Source: VFMC01 sp046331225 (GTDB lineage Bacteria; Actinomycetota; Acidimicrobiia; Acidimicrobiales; Ilumatobacteraceae). Taken from it: DNA of 64,000 nucleotides. A program made the position numbers and the translations under genes. The first letter of the stretch is position 1, and every line of letters starts with the position of its first letter. The stretch lies in contig JAXLRF010000004.1 of assembly GCA_046331225.1 (NCBI GenBank), forward strand, positions 579,137-643,136, given 5' to 3'. The notes under the pieces are model-generated. The model saw nothing but the letters and a program-made list of their open reading frames with translations. It was not told where the DNA came from and did no database searches. Positions 35,463 through 43,104 of the stretch are shown here, one piece after another.

Positions 35463-36098
35463 GTGGGCAGCAGGGACGAGACCCTCGAGGCGATCACGCG
35501 TCAACGCAACCTGCTGCTCGACACGTTGGAGGGCGTCGGACCGGAGGCGTGGTCGACACCGTCGCTGTGCGAGGAGTGGACGGTGGCGCACGTGCTGGCG
35601 CACCTGTTGAGCCTGCTCGAGGTGCCGACGGCGACGTGGGCTCGTCGGTCGGTGACGTCTCGCGGGTTCAACCGCGAGACCAAGCGGCTCGCCACGGAGT
35701 TCGCAGCACGCCCACCCGCGCAGCTGATCGCCGGCTATCGCGAGCGTGCCGGGCAGCGGTTCGCTCCGCCGGTGATCGGCCCGATCGCACCGCTGATCGA
35801 CATCCACGTCCACACGCTCGACATCGAGGTGCCGCTCGGGATCGCGCCGTCGAACGACGAGTGGGGTGTGCGTCGGTCGCTCGACTTCCTGGCGACGCCC
35901 AAGCTGTTCGGGCTGGTGCGCCAACGGGTGATCGACGGGGTGCGGCTCGAGGCCGACGACCTCGACTGGTCGCACGGCAGCGGCCCGCTCGTCTCGGGAC
36001 CGGCGAGCTCGTTGCTGCTGCTGGTGAACCAACGCCGCGCGGGCCTGGCGGCGTTGCGTGGGCCGGGCGTCGAGACGCTGGCCGGACGGATGCGCTGA
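35463..36098 (+). CDS. Maleylpyruvate-isomerase-family, mycothiol-dependent protein
   Basis: About 211 residues, DinB-like four-helix fold. SLCEEWTVAHVLAHLLSLLE near the N-terminus and PLIDIHVHTLDIEVPLG in the middle are the metal-ligand His motifs of the TIGR03083-type family. A start two codons earlier (GTG 35457) is equally open. Members use mycothiol for isomerisation or conjugation, but most are uncharacterised. It sits between two NERD-like genes on the opposite strand. Confidence 0.8.
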   Translation: MGSRDETLEAITRQRNLLLDTLEGVGPEAWSTPSLCEEWTVAHVLAHLLSLLEVPTATWARRSVTSRGFNRETKRLATEFAARPPAQLIAGYRERAGQRFAPPVIGPIAPLIDIHVHTLDIEVPLGIAPSNDEWGVRRSLDFLATPKLFGLVRQRVIDGVRLEADDLDWSHGSGPLVSGPASSLLLLVNQRRAGLAALRGPGVETLAGRMR

Positions 36099-36128
36099 GC
36101 GGGAGCCACCTCGCCCGAGAACGGCGCA

Positions 36129-36158
36129 GGGGTGCCGATCCGTGACGATCGACACCCC
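36129..36158. terminator. Hairpin between convergent genes
   Basis: Arms 36129-36140 (GGGGTGCCGATC) and 36147-36158 pair at 11 of 12 positions with a 6-base loop. It lies in the 187-base gap between convergent genes and lacks a T run. It is possibly a bidirectional terminator. The rest of the gap shows no gene. Confidence 0.45.
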
Positions 36159-36285
36159 GTGCGTGATCGCCGGTCGTGACGCCGGCAGTTGGTGACGTCG
36201 TCGCGGCCTCACTCGCTCGGACGTCGGTTTCCGAAGAGGAGGTCGTCGCGTCACCCGGTCGAGTTCCCGACCGGCGGCGAAGATC

Positions 36286-36825
36286 TCAGATCGCGAGCAG
36301 TTCGCCGCTGACGTCGACGTGTTCGAGCACGATGCCGATCGTCTCGTCGTCGAGTTCGTGCGGCAGGTGCGAGAGCCAGCGGGTGAACGCCGACTCGTGC
36401 ACGACGTCGACCCCGTCGGGGCGCGACGCCGGCTCGGTCTCGTGGCCGACGACCACGACGACGGGGGTGCACGCGACCGGGATGCCGCAGGCCCAGGTGA
36501 GCAGCTGCGACGCGAGCTCGGCGGTGATCTGCGGGGTCGACATCTGGTTGCGGTGGTCGTGTGTCCACGGGCGGTCGGGCGCGCCGTCGTGCGGCAGGCC
36601 GACCGCGAGCGTGGCGGCGTGACGGACGACGAGCACGAACACGCCGCCGGGCCCCATCACGACGGGACGGCCGACTCCGGGCACCTCGATCTCGCGCCAA
36701 CCGCCCGGGAGCAGCTCGGTGACGGAGGCGGCCTCCGTGGCGAGGTCGTCGACGAGGTGGTCGAGGAGATGGCCGGCGGCGCCGGTCGGGTCGGTGGGAC
36801 GTGCTGAACTCACGTCGGTCTTCAT
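36286..36825 (-). CDS. NERD-like domain protein (copy 2)
   Basis: 179 residues. LLPGGWREIEVPGVGRPVVMGPGGVFVLVVRHA aligns with the other two NERD-like paralogues (key residues GW, PGV, GPGGVFVL). TPVVVVVGHE and the region ESAFTRWLSHLP follow in the same order. The typical Asp/Lys catalytic residues of NERD nucleases are not evident. ATG 36825 lies inside the conserved upstream element, so GTG 36813 may be the true start. Confidence 0.6.
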   Translation of the reverse strand: MKTDVSSARPTDPTGAAGHLLDHLVDDLATEAASVTELLPGGWREIEVPGVGRPVVMGPGGVFVLVVRHAATLAVGLPHDGAPDRPWTHDHRNQMSTPQITAELASQLLTWACGIPVACTPVVVVVGHETEPASRPDGVDVVHESAFTRWLSHLPHELDDETIGIVLEHVDVSGELLAI

Positions 36826-36851
36826 CGGTTCGTCAAGGAATCGTCTTGAGC
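36822..36851 (-). promoter_or_regulatory. Conserved upstream element of NERD-like gene (copy 2), σ28-like
   Basis: Same element as 35349-35378 (26 of 30 identical): on the - strand TCAAG, 15 bases including TCCTTGACGA, then ACCGATGA. It overlaps the ATG at 36825, which favours GTG 36813 as a leaderless start. Confidence 0.5.
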
Positions 36852-36900
36852 CCTTTGTCGAGATCGATGCTCACCGACGGCCAGGTGTGCCTGAACCGGA

Positions 36901-38307
36901 TCACGAGACGTCGGTGAGGGCGGCGCCGAGGCGTTCGGCGGCGGTGGTGAGCGTGGCGACGTGGTCCTTCGCGAACGCGAGGCGGACGTGGCCGGTCCGC
37001 TGCTCGGTGAGGTGGTAGGTGCGCCCGACCGTGAGGCGCACCCCTCGGCCGGCGGCGGCGTCGGCGAACGCGTCCTCGTCCACGCCGTCGGGAAGCTCGC
37101 ACCACAGCGCCACGCCACCGCGAGGCGGCGTGCAGTGCAGGTCCGGTGCCGATCGCGACAGCGCATGGACCAGCGCGTCGCGTCGTTCGGCCAGTGCGGC
37201 GCGCAGGGCGAGCAGGTGGCGTTGCCAGCCGGGGGCGAGGAGCAGCTCGGCCGCGGTGGCCTGCACGATCGGGGCGACGAAGAAGTCGGTGGCGAGGCGG
37301 GCGTTCACCAGGCGGGCCAGCACCGGCCCGCGTGCGGTGACCGAGGCGATGCGCAGCCCGGGCGCACTGGCCTTGCTGAGCGAGCGGATCGACACCACGT
37401 GGCCGGCCTCGTCGTCGGCGGCGAGGGGTGGGCCGGTGGGCCCGTCGAGGTCGAGGTCGCGGACCCAGTCGTCCTCGACCACGAAGCAGCCGAACTCGTG
37501 GGCGATCGCGAGCACGACGGTGCGCCGCTCGGCCGACAGGATCGACCCGGTGGGGTTGGCGTGCCGGGGCTGCAGGATCACCAGGCGTGCACCGGTCCGG
37601 GTGAGCACGTCGGCCAGGGCGTCGGGCAGCACGCCGTGAGCGTCGGTGGGGACGGGTGTGGGAACGAGTCCACTCGCCGTCGCAGCGATCACGGCCCCCG
37701 GGTAGCACGGGTCCTCCAACACCACTGGATCGCCGGGGCGGCCGAGCGTGCGGCACACGGTGTCGATCGCCGCCTGTGCCCCCGGGGTGATCAGCACGTC
37801 GGCCGCGGTGAACGGCGCGCCGAGCTCGGCGGCCATCACCTCGCGCAGGTGTGGCAGACCCTGTGGCCGGCAGCGGTCCCACCACTCGGGGCGGCGCACC
37901 ACGCGGGCGGCGGCCTTGGTGAGCAGGTCGTGTGCCTGCAGGCTCGGGTCGGGGAAGGCGTTGTCGAGCGAGATGGTGCCGGTGGTGCGTTCATGGGTGA
38001 GGTGCTCGAGCCCTCGCGGCAAGACGGGCGAACGGCCGAGGATGACGGTCTGCCACGAGTGGTCGATCGGCTGGCCGGCCGCCACCGGACGGGCGACGTA
38101 GGTGCCGTCGCCGGGGCGGGTGATCACGCGCCCCTCCATCACCAGTTGGCGCACCACCCGTTGCACGGTGACCGGACTGACAGAGAACTGCTGCTGCAAC
38201 TCGCGCACGCTGGGGAGCCGCGAGCCCGGGGCCGCCGTGGCACACAGCGAGCGCACGAATCGGTCGAGATCCCCGGGACCGGTGTTATCCTGAATCGTGA
38301 CCATCAT
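36901..38307 (-). CDS. MocR/PdxR-type GntR regulator with aminotransferase domain
   Basis: 468 residues. The N-terminal winged helix (about 10-75) has the GntR signature LPSVRELQQQFSVSPVTVQRVVRQLVMEGRV (key residues LPSVRELQ, VTVQR). A fold-type I aminotransferase domain follows with SLSKASAPGLRI, whose Lys should bind pyridoxal phosphate, and an Arg-Leu carboxylate-binding C-terminus. MocR proteins sense PLP or amino-acid derivatives and often control an adjacent transporter. Two ATG codons (38307, 38304) are possible starts, and both overlap the start of the divergent EamA transporter. Confidence 0.88.
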   Translation of the reverse strand: MMVTIQDNTGPGDLDRFVRSLCATAAPGSRLPSVRELQQQFSVSPVTVQRVVRQLVMEGRVITRPGDGTYVARPVAAGQPIDHSWQTVILGRSPVLPRGLEHLTHERTTGTISLDNAFPDPSLQAHDLLTKAAARVVRRPEWWDRCRPQGLPHLREVMAAELGAPFTAADVLITPGAQAAIDTVCRTLGRPGDPVVLEDPCYPGAVIAATASGLVPTPVPTDAHGVLPDALADVLTRTGARLVILQPRHANPTGSILSAERRTVVLAIAHEFGCFVVEDDWVRDLDLDGPTGPPLAADDEAGHVVSIRSLSKASAPGLRIASVTARGPVLARLVNARLATDFFVAPIVQATAAELLLAPGWQRHLLALRAALAERRDALVHALSRSAPDLHCTPPRGGVALWCELPDGVDEDAFADAAAGRGVRLTVGRTYHLTEQRTGHVRLAFAKDHVATLTTAAERLGAALTDVS

Positions 38308-38314
38308 GGATAAC
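38284..38314. promoter_or_regulatory. Inverted repeat spanning overlapping divergent start codons
   Basis: GTTATCC (38284-38290) and GGATAAC (38308-38314) form a perfect 7-bp inverted repeat with a 17-base spacer. The starts of the MocR gene (-) and the EamA gene (+) lie within it. It is a likely MocR operator. Confidence 0.6.
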
Positions 38315-39190
38315 GCTACTCATGCGGATCGGGAAACGCGCGGCCTCGTTCTCGGCTTCTTCGGCGTGGCGATGTTCAGCGCATCGTTGCCGTTCACGCA
38401 TGTGGCGGTGCGCGAGTTCGGGGTGATCTTCCCGTCGTTCGGTCGAGCGGTGATCGCCGGCGTGCTGGCTGCGATCGTGCTGCGCGTCACGCGCACGCCG
38501 TTGCCGCCGCGTCCCCTGTGGGGGCGGCTCGTGCTGGTGGTCGGCGGTGTGGTGGTGGGCTTCCCCGGCTTCACCGGGCTCGCACTGCAACACGCGCCAG
38601 CGGGGCACGGCTCGGTGGTGATCGGTCTGCTGCCGGCGGCGACGGCCGGGTTTTCGGTGCTGCGCACCGGTCACCGGCCGTCCGCCCGCTACTGGGCGTT
38701 CGCGGCGATGGGCGGTGCGGCGATCGTGGTGCTCACGATCGCCCGCGGGTCGAGCAGCCTCGCGCTCGGCGACCTGTACCTGTTGGGGGCCGTGGCGTCG
38801 GCCGCCGTCGGCTACACCGAGGGCGCGATCGTGAGTCGCGAGATCGGTGGGTGGCAGACGATCAGTTGGGCGGTGGTGCTGGCGATGCCGGTGACGCTGG
38901 TGCTCGCGATCGTCGGGCTCGGCCCGGTGGGATGGGACGAGCCGGCGACGGCGTGGATCAGCCTCGGCTATCTCGGAGCGGTGTCGATGTTCCTGGGCTT
39001 CTTCGCGTGGTACGCCGGCCTGGCGATGGGCGGTATCGCGCGTGTGAGCCAGGTGCAGCTGCTGCAGCCGATGATGTCGCTGGTGTGGGCCTCGTTGTTC
39101 CTGCACGAGCACCTCGACGTGTTGATCGTCGTGGTCGCGCTGGTGGTGCTGGTGAGCGTGGCGGGCTCGAGGCGGTCGGCCATCGCCTGA
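38297..39190 (+). CDS. EamA/DMT-family transporter
   Basis: 297 residues with ten predicted membrane helices in two EamA repeats (FGVAMFSASLPFTHVAVREFG opens the first; LLGAVASAAVGYTEGAIV opens the second). Drug/metabolite exporters of this type often export amino acids or pyridoxal-related compounds, consistent with the divergent MocR regulator. Start is GTG 38297 or ATG 38306; TATCCT at 38286-38291 is a possible -10. Confidence 0.88.
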   Translation: MTIMDNATHADRETRGLVLGFFGVAMFSASLPFTHVAVREFGVIFPSFGRAVIAGVLAAIVLRVTRTPLPPRPLWGRLVLVVGGVVVGFPGFTGLALQHAPAGHGSVVIGLLPAATAGFSVLRTGHRPSARYWAFAAMGGAAIVVLTIARGSSSLALGDLYLLGAVASAAVGYTEGAIVSREIGGWQTISWAVVLAMPVTLVLAIVGLGPVGWDEPATAWISLGYLGAVSMFLGFFAWYAGLAMGGIARVSQVQLLQPMMSLVWASLFLHEHLDVLIVVVALVVLVSVAGSRRSAIA

Positions 39191-39236
39191 CGTGCGAGCA
39201 TCTCGGGATGCTCGTGACTCGTGCGTCGGTGCGGTG

Positions 39237-39929
39237 ATGGCTCGTCCGTTGGTGGGGTTGGTCGCACATCGCGGGGTGCTGTCGGGTGGTGATGCGCGCA
39301 TGGGCCATCACGTGACGGCCGAGGCCTATGCGCGTGCGGTGGCGCGGGCCGGCGGGCTGCCGATCGCTCTACCGCTCGTCGAGCCGGGCGACATCGCCGA
39401 TCTGCTCGGTCGCGTGGACGCCCTGGTGGTGACCGGCGGTGCCGACGTCGATCCGTCCGAGTACGGGCACGAGCGCGACGAGCGATGCGGCCCGTCGGAT
39501 CCGGTGCGCGACGCCACCGACATCGCGTTCGTGCGGGCGGCGGCCGAGGTGGGGCTGCCCACGCTGTGCATCTGCCGTGGCGTGCAGGTGCTCAACGTCG
39601 CGTTCGGCGGCACGCTGGTGCAGCACCTCGACGACCACATGGTGGTCGAGCGCTACAACGCCACCACGCACGACGTGCGGATCGAGCCGGGCACGGCGTT
39701 GGCCGGTGTGATGAACGGCGCGGCGTCGTTGGGTGTGAACAGCCTGCACCACCAGGCGATCGACCGGGTGGGCGAGGGCCTGCGCGTGACGGCGTGGGCG
39801 CACGACGGCACCGTCGAGGCGGTCGAGCTGGTCGAGGTGCCACAGGTGCGTGGCGTGCAGTGGCATCCCGAGATGTTGCGTCACCGCCCCGAGCACCTGG
39901 CCCTGTTCGAGGCGCTCGTCGCCGGCTGA
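39237..39929 (+). CDS. γ-Glutamyl-γ-aminobutyrate hydrolase-like class I glutamine amidotransferase (C26)
   Basis: 230 residues. VVTGGADVDPSEYG, then the nucleophile elbow CICRGVQVLN (C113) and GVQWHPE near the C-terminus give the Cys-His-Glu triad of peptidase family C26 (PuuD-like). It probably hydrolyses a γ-glutamyl amide. It follows the EamA gene by 46 bases on the same strand and could share its transcript. Its TGA at 39927-39929 abuts the stop of the convergent gene. Confidence 0.88.
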   Translation: MARPLVGLVAHRGVLSGGDARMGHHVTAEAYARAVARAGGLPIALPLVEPGDIADLLGRVDALVVTGGADVDPSEYGHERDERCGPSDPVRDATDIAFVRAAAEVGLPTLCICRGVQVLNVAFGGTLVQHLDDHMVVERYNATTHDVRIEPGTALAGVMNGAASLGVNSLHHQAIDRVGEGLRVTAWAHDGTVEAVELVEVPQVRGVQWHPEMLRHRPEHLALFEALVAG

Positions 39930-40904
39930 TCACGCGCACGCGTCGAGCGCCGCCACCACGCGACGGCACACGTCACCGACCTCGTCGACCGAGTCGGTGA
40001 ACATCGACGGCTTGAAGCAGATGCTGCGATAGCCCTCGGCCACCTTGGCCGGGATGGTGGCCAGTGCCTCGTCGAGGTCGGCCACGTCGTCGGTGCCGGT
40101 GAACCGGCCGCGGATGCCGCCGACCAACTCGACCTCGTCGAGCGTGCGACCGGCGGCGCGGAGGGCGGCGTCGAGCCGGGCGAGCTCGTCGGGTGTGGGC
40201 GTGCCGAACGGGTGGAAGCCGATGCCGTGGCGGACGATCCGGTCGATCAACACGTCGTGCAGTCGCTGACCACCGAACCACATCGACACCGGCCGGCCGC
40301 GTCGTGGCTCGACCCACACGTCGGTGTACGAGAAGTGCTCGCCACGGTGCGACGTGGGCGCATCGGGCGGTGCGGTCCACGCGGCGCGCATCGCGGCGAG
40401 CTGCTCGTCGAGGATCCGGCCGCGCTGGTGGAAGGGCACGCCGAGCGCGGCGTACTCGCCTTCGCTCCAGCTCACGGTGGGCTGCACCACCAGCCGGCCA
40501 CCGGCGAGCAGATCGAGCGTGCCGAGCTGCTTGGCGAGCTGCAGCGGGTGGCGGAGCGGCGTGATCACCGCCGCGAGCGCCACCCGCAAGGTGGTGGTGG
40601 CCTGCGCGATGGCGGCGGCCAGCACCACGGTGTCGGGCCACGGGGTGTGTGGGTGCTGGTTGCCCGGCGCGGCGTAGTCGCGAGGGTTCACCATCGGCCC
40701 GTCGGCGGCCGAGTCGGTGGACAGCACGATGTGCTCGCTCAGCATCACCGTGTGCACACCGCACGACTCGGCCACACGTGCGAGCTCGACCACGCCCGCC
40801 AGATCGTCGGGGGCGACGAGCGTGAAGTTCTCGCTCAGCACCATCACGGCGCGCGGACGGTCGTGAGCGGGAAGGGGCGTCGACGTGGGCTCGGGACCGG
40901 CCAT
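39930..40904 (-). CDS. LLM-class F420-dependent oxidoreductase
   Basis: 324 residues. Luciferase-like barrel features: VHTVMLSEHIVLS near residue 50, TTLRVALAAVITPLRHPLQLAKQLGTLDLLAGGRLVVQP (strand and nucleotide-binding region; key residues RHP, LAKQ, LDLL, GR) and WFGGQRLHDVLIDRIVRHGIGFHP. Actinobacterial members usually use coenzyme F420. ATG 40904 is favoured by TACGGT at 40913-40918 on the - strand, 8 bases upstream. Substrate unknown. Confidence 0.87.
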   Translation of the reverse strand: MAGPEPTSTPLPAHDRPRAVMVLSENFTLVAPDDLAGVVELARVAESCGVHTVMLSEHIVLSTDSAADGPMVNPRDYAAPGNQHPHTPWPDTVVLAAAIAQATTTLRVALAAVITPLRHPLQLAKQLGTLDLLAGGRLVVQPTVSWSEGEYAALGVPFHQRGRILDEQLAAMRAAWTAPPDAPTSHRGEHFSYTDVWVEPRRGRPVSMWFGGQRLHDVLIDRIVRHGIGFHPFGTPTPDELARLDAALRAAGRTLDEVELVGGIRGRFTGTDDVADLDEALATIPAKVAEGYRSICFKPSMFTDSVDEVGDVCRRVVAALDACA

Positions 40905-40912
40905 CGCCGGCG

Positions 40913-40918
40913 ACCGTA
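40913..40918 (-). promoter_or_regulatory. -10 hexamer of a leaderless gene
   Basis: On the - strand TACGGT lies 8 bases before ATG 40904. Confidence 0.45.
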
Positions 40919-40973
40919 TCCGGTGAGGTGCGACATGTGGCTCGTCCCTTCGCGGAGGTGGTTCACCGTTGAG

Positions 40974-40979
40974 TACCGT
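40974..40979 (+). promoter_or_regulatory. -10 hexamer of a leaderless gene
   Basis: TACCGT lies 8 bases before ATG 40988. Confidence 0.5.
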
Positions 40980-40987
40980 GAGCACCG

Positions 40988-41725
40988 ATGTCCGCCGACG
41001 CCGAAGTGCTCTACGACGTGTGGGCCGAGACGGCCGCAGCGTTGTCGGAGCGTTGGCCCGACGGCACCGGCACGAGCACCACGACGATGAGCAGGAAGCA
41101 GCGCACCCCACCCGCACGGCAGCGACCCGGTCGCGTGGCCGATCCGTTCCAGTGGTGGCGACGACTGTGTTGGGTGACGCCACAGCTCGCGCTGTGCGGC
41201 GACCTGCCCGACGGTGATGCTGCCAAGCACCGCGCGCTCGGCGAGTGGGTCGATGCGGGGATCACGCACATCGTCGACACGCGTCTCGAGCACAGCGACG
41301 AGCGATTCGTGCGGATGCACGCACCGCACATGGGCTACACGTGGGCCGGTGTCGACGACCACGGTGGCCGTCAGCCCGACACGTGGTTCGACGAGGGTGT
41401 CGAGCAGACGCTCGAGGCGCTCGAACAGCCGACGGCCAAGGTGGTCGTGCACTGCCACATGGGCGTGAACCGTGGGCCGTCGATGGGCTTCGCAGCGATG
41501 CTCGCGATGGGCCACGACCCGCTGAAGGCGTTGCACACCATCCGTTCGCAGCGGCCGATCGCGGGTGTGCTCTACGCCGAGGACGCCGTCAGTTGGTGGC
41601 ACCGTCGGCAGGGCAGCGACCGCAAGGCGATCTACACCGACACGCGTGCGGTGCGCAGTTGGCACCAGGCCAACCCGATCGACACCGACTGGATCACCAG
41701 CCGCATCTGGCGGTCCGGCAGCTGA
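40988..41725 (+). CDS. Dual-specificity protein phosphatase-like protein
   Basis: 245 residues. The P-loop VVVHCHMGVNRGPS supplies the CX5R catalytic motif (C156, R162), with VDDHGG about 33 residues before it as the general-acid loop. This is the cysteine phosphatase fold of dual-specificity phosphatases. The first ~60 residues are a Thr/Arg-rich extension with no recognised domain. Substrate unknown. It is divergent from the F420 oxidoreductase with 83 bases between starts. Confidence 0.85.
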   Translation: MSADAEVLYDVWAETAAALSERWPDGTGTSTTTMSRKQRTPPARQRPGRVADPFQWWRRLCWVTPQLALCGDLPDGDAAKHRALGEWVDAGITHIVDTRLEHSDERFVRMHAPHMGYTWAGVDDHGGRQPDTWFDEGVEQTLEALEQPTAKVVVHCHMGVNRGPSMGFAAMLAMGHDPLKALHTIRSQRPIAGVLYAEDAVSWWHRRQGSDRKAIYTDTRAVRSWHQANPIDTDWITSRIWRSGS

Positions 41726-41731
41726 GCGCCC

Positions 41732-42211
41732 TCAGGGCTGCAGCAGACGCAGCACGTGCGCGGCGACGTCGTCGACGCGTGCGGCCACTGCGGGGCTGAG
41801 CGCACTGCCGGGCGTCGTCCCGGCCGATTCGACGCCGAGCACGTGGATCTGTCGGGGCCGGGTACCGCGGACGTCCGACAGCCGAAGCGGGTCGGCCACT
41901 CTCATCGCCTGCGCTGCGGCGCTGGCGGCGAGGAGCACCGGGTCGAACTCGAGGAGCGTGCCGGGTGCTGCGCCGGTGGTGACTGCGTCGATCACCACCA
42001 CCCGGTCGTCGGGACGCCACAGCATCGCGAGCGTGGTGGGGTCGGCCTCGAGGATCCACACGTCGACCGTCGAGTCGAGCCGTCGGATGCGGTCGCACAC
42101 GACGGGCCCGAGTGCGTCGTCCCCGCAGTCGCGTGTCCCGATGCCCACGGCGACGCGCCGGGGTGGTCGTGGCGCGCGAGGACTGGGTGGAGGCGTGATG
42201 GGTCGGTTCAC
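41732..42211 (-). CDS. Hydrogenase maturation protease-like protein (HycI/HybD fold)
   Basis: 159 residues. VAVGIGTRDCGDDALGPVV corresponds to the N-terminal G(x)GN...DDG(x)G motif of HycI/HybD peptidases and VVVIDAVTTGAAPGTLLEF to the second conserved block. Members clip the C-terminus of NiFe-hydrogenase large subunits using Ni as recognition site. No hydrogenase genes are in the window, so it either serves a distant hydrogenase or has another target. ATG 42211 or an internal start are possible. Confidence 0.75.
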   Translation of the reverse strand: MNRPITPPPSPRAPRPPRRVAVGIGTRDCGDDALGPVVCDRIRRLDSTVDVWILEADPTTLAMLWRPDDRVVVIDAVTTGAAPGTLLEFDPVLLAASAAAQAMRVADPLRLSDVRGTRPRQIHVLGVESAGTTPGSALSPAVAARVDDVAAHVLRLLQP

Positions 42212-42576
42212 GTGCGTCGGTCACTGGCGCACGGGGATGGGGTCCCGGGCGCGAGCGTGGCGATGGTAGCGAGCGCTCGTCGCTCGGCCGACCGTCAGCC
42301 GGCCCGCACGCCCGGCGGCGGGGTCGGGAACCCCCGCCGCCGGTGCATGGCGTGAGGCGATCGGTGTGGTCCCTCTCGTGCGCCGCGAGCATCGGAGCAC
42401 CGTGCGCTCGCTTCGCAACCCACGTCGTCGCTCACGTCGGCCATCGTGTGCCCGAGCGTGTCCGGCGCGACAGGGGCCAAGGTCATGCCGCGCCAGGACG
42501 TGTGCACCGGGCGTGCCCTCGCTCGGGGCGTCGGCGGTGACGATGGCGCCGTGCGGCGATGCGTAGCGTGGGCGCC
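42212..42576. other. 365-base intergenic region with GC-rich hairpin
   Basis: No supported gene. It contains a perfect 12-bp inverted repeat (42312-42323 CCGGCGGCGGGG with 42332-42343) around an 8-base loop. It separates the divergent hydrogenase-protease homologue (-) and the Cys-ladder operon (+), whose -10 lies at its end. Confidence 0.6.
42564..42569 (+). promoter_or_regulatory. -10 hexamer of a leaderless gene
   Basis: TAGCGT lies exactly 7 bases before ATG 42577, with no Shine-Dalgarno sequence. It sets the start of the Cys-ladder gene. Confidence 0.55.
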
Positions 42577-43104
42577 ATGGGACGGGCTGAGCGGATGGCA
42601 CGGCGCGATGAGCGACGGGCGGAGCGTCGGGCGGCGTGCGAGGCGATGCAGGCGGCGGCCACGACACCGCGGCCCGCCGAGGGTCGCGCCACGGCGGGGT
42701 CGATCGCGACGGCCGGATCGACGGCGACGGCGGGGTCGATCGCGACGGCCGGTTCGACGGCCACGGTCGGGTCGATCGCGACCGCGGGGTCGATCGCGAC
42801 CGCGGGCAGCGTGGCCACTGCCGGCTCGATCGCCACCGCCGGGTCGGTGGCCACCGCTGGCTCGATCGCCACGGCGGGCAGCGTGGCGACGGCGGGGTCG
42901 ATCGGCACGGTGATGAGCGTGGGCGTGATCGCCAGCATCGCGGTGCGCCTGTGCGTCGGGGTGATCGCCTGCCTGCGGTGCACGAGGTGCGTGGGCTGCA
43001 TCGCCTGCGTCGACTGCGAGAACTGCGTGGGCTGCATCGGCTGCGTGGGGCTGCGCAACGCGGTCGGCGTTCGAGGGGTGCGGGTCGCTCGGGGTGCCGC
43101 ATGA
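42577..43104 (+). CDS. Hexapeptide-repeat / cysteine-ladder protein (unknown)
   Basis: 175 residues. Residues 1-38 are Arg/Glu/Ala-rich. Residues 39-110 are twelve near-perfect hexapeptides TAGS(I/V/T)A, with a degenerate thirteenth to 116. This period suits a left-handed β-helix (three hexapeptides per turn, four turns), but the hexapeptide consensus of known β-helix enzymes is only partly met. After a hydrophobic link (117-131) nine Cys fall at every third position from 132 to 156 (CLRCTRCVGC, then CIACVDCENC, and so on), with C126 in the same phase. Residues 159-175 are VGVRGVR-like. I recognise no characterised family; a metal-binding or structural role is inference. Its TGA overlaps the ATG of the carbonic anhydrase (ATGA). 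Confidence 0.7.
   Translation: MGRAERMARRDERRAERRAACEAMQAAATTPRPAEGRATAGSIATAGSTATAGSIATAGSTATVGSIATAGSIATAGSVATAGSIATAGSVATAGSIATAGSVATAGSIGTVMSVGVIASIAVRLCVGVIACLRCTRCVGCIACVDCENCVGCIGCVGLRNAVGVRGVRVARGAA
42691..42906 (+). repeat. Twelve 18-bp coding tandem repeats
   Basis: Twelve consecutive 18-base units (type ACGGCGGGGTCGATCGCG) encode TAGS(I/V/T)A. The units vary mainly at third codon positions, so selection probably keeps the peptide period. Confidence 0.9.

Noticed and set aside
42343..42576. Small forward gene between the hydrogenase-protease homologue and the Cys-ladder gene
   Set aside because: The frame is Arg/Ala-rich without a ribosome site, and the true start of the next gene is fixed by a -10 at 7 bases.
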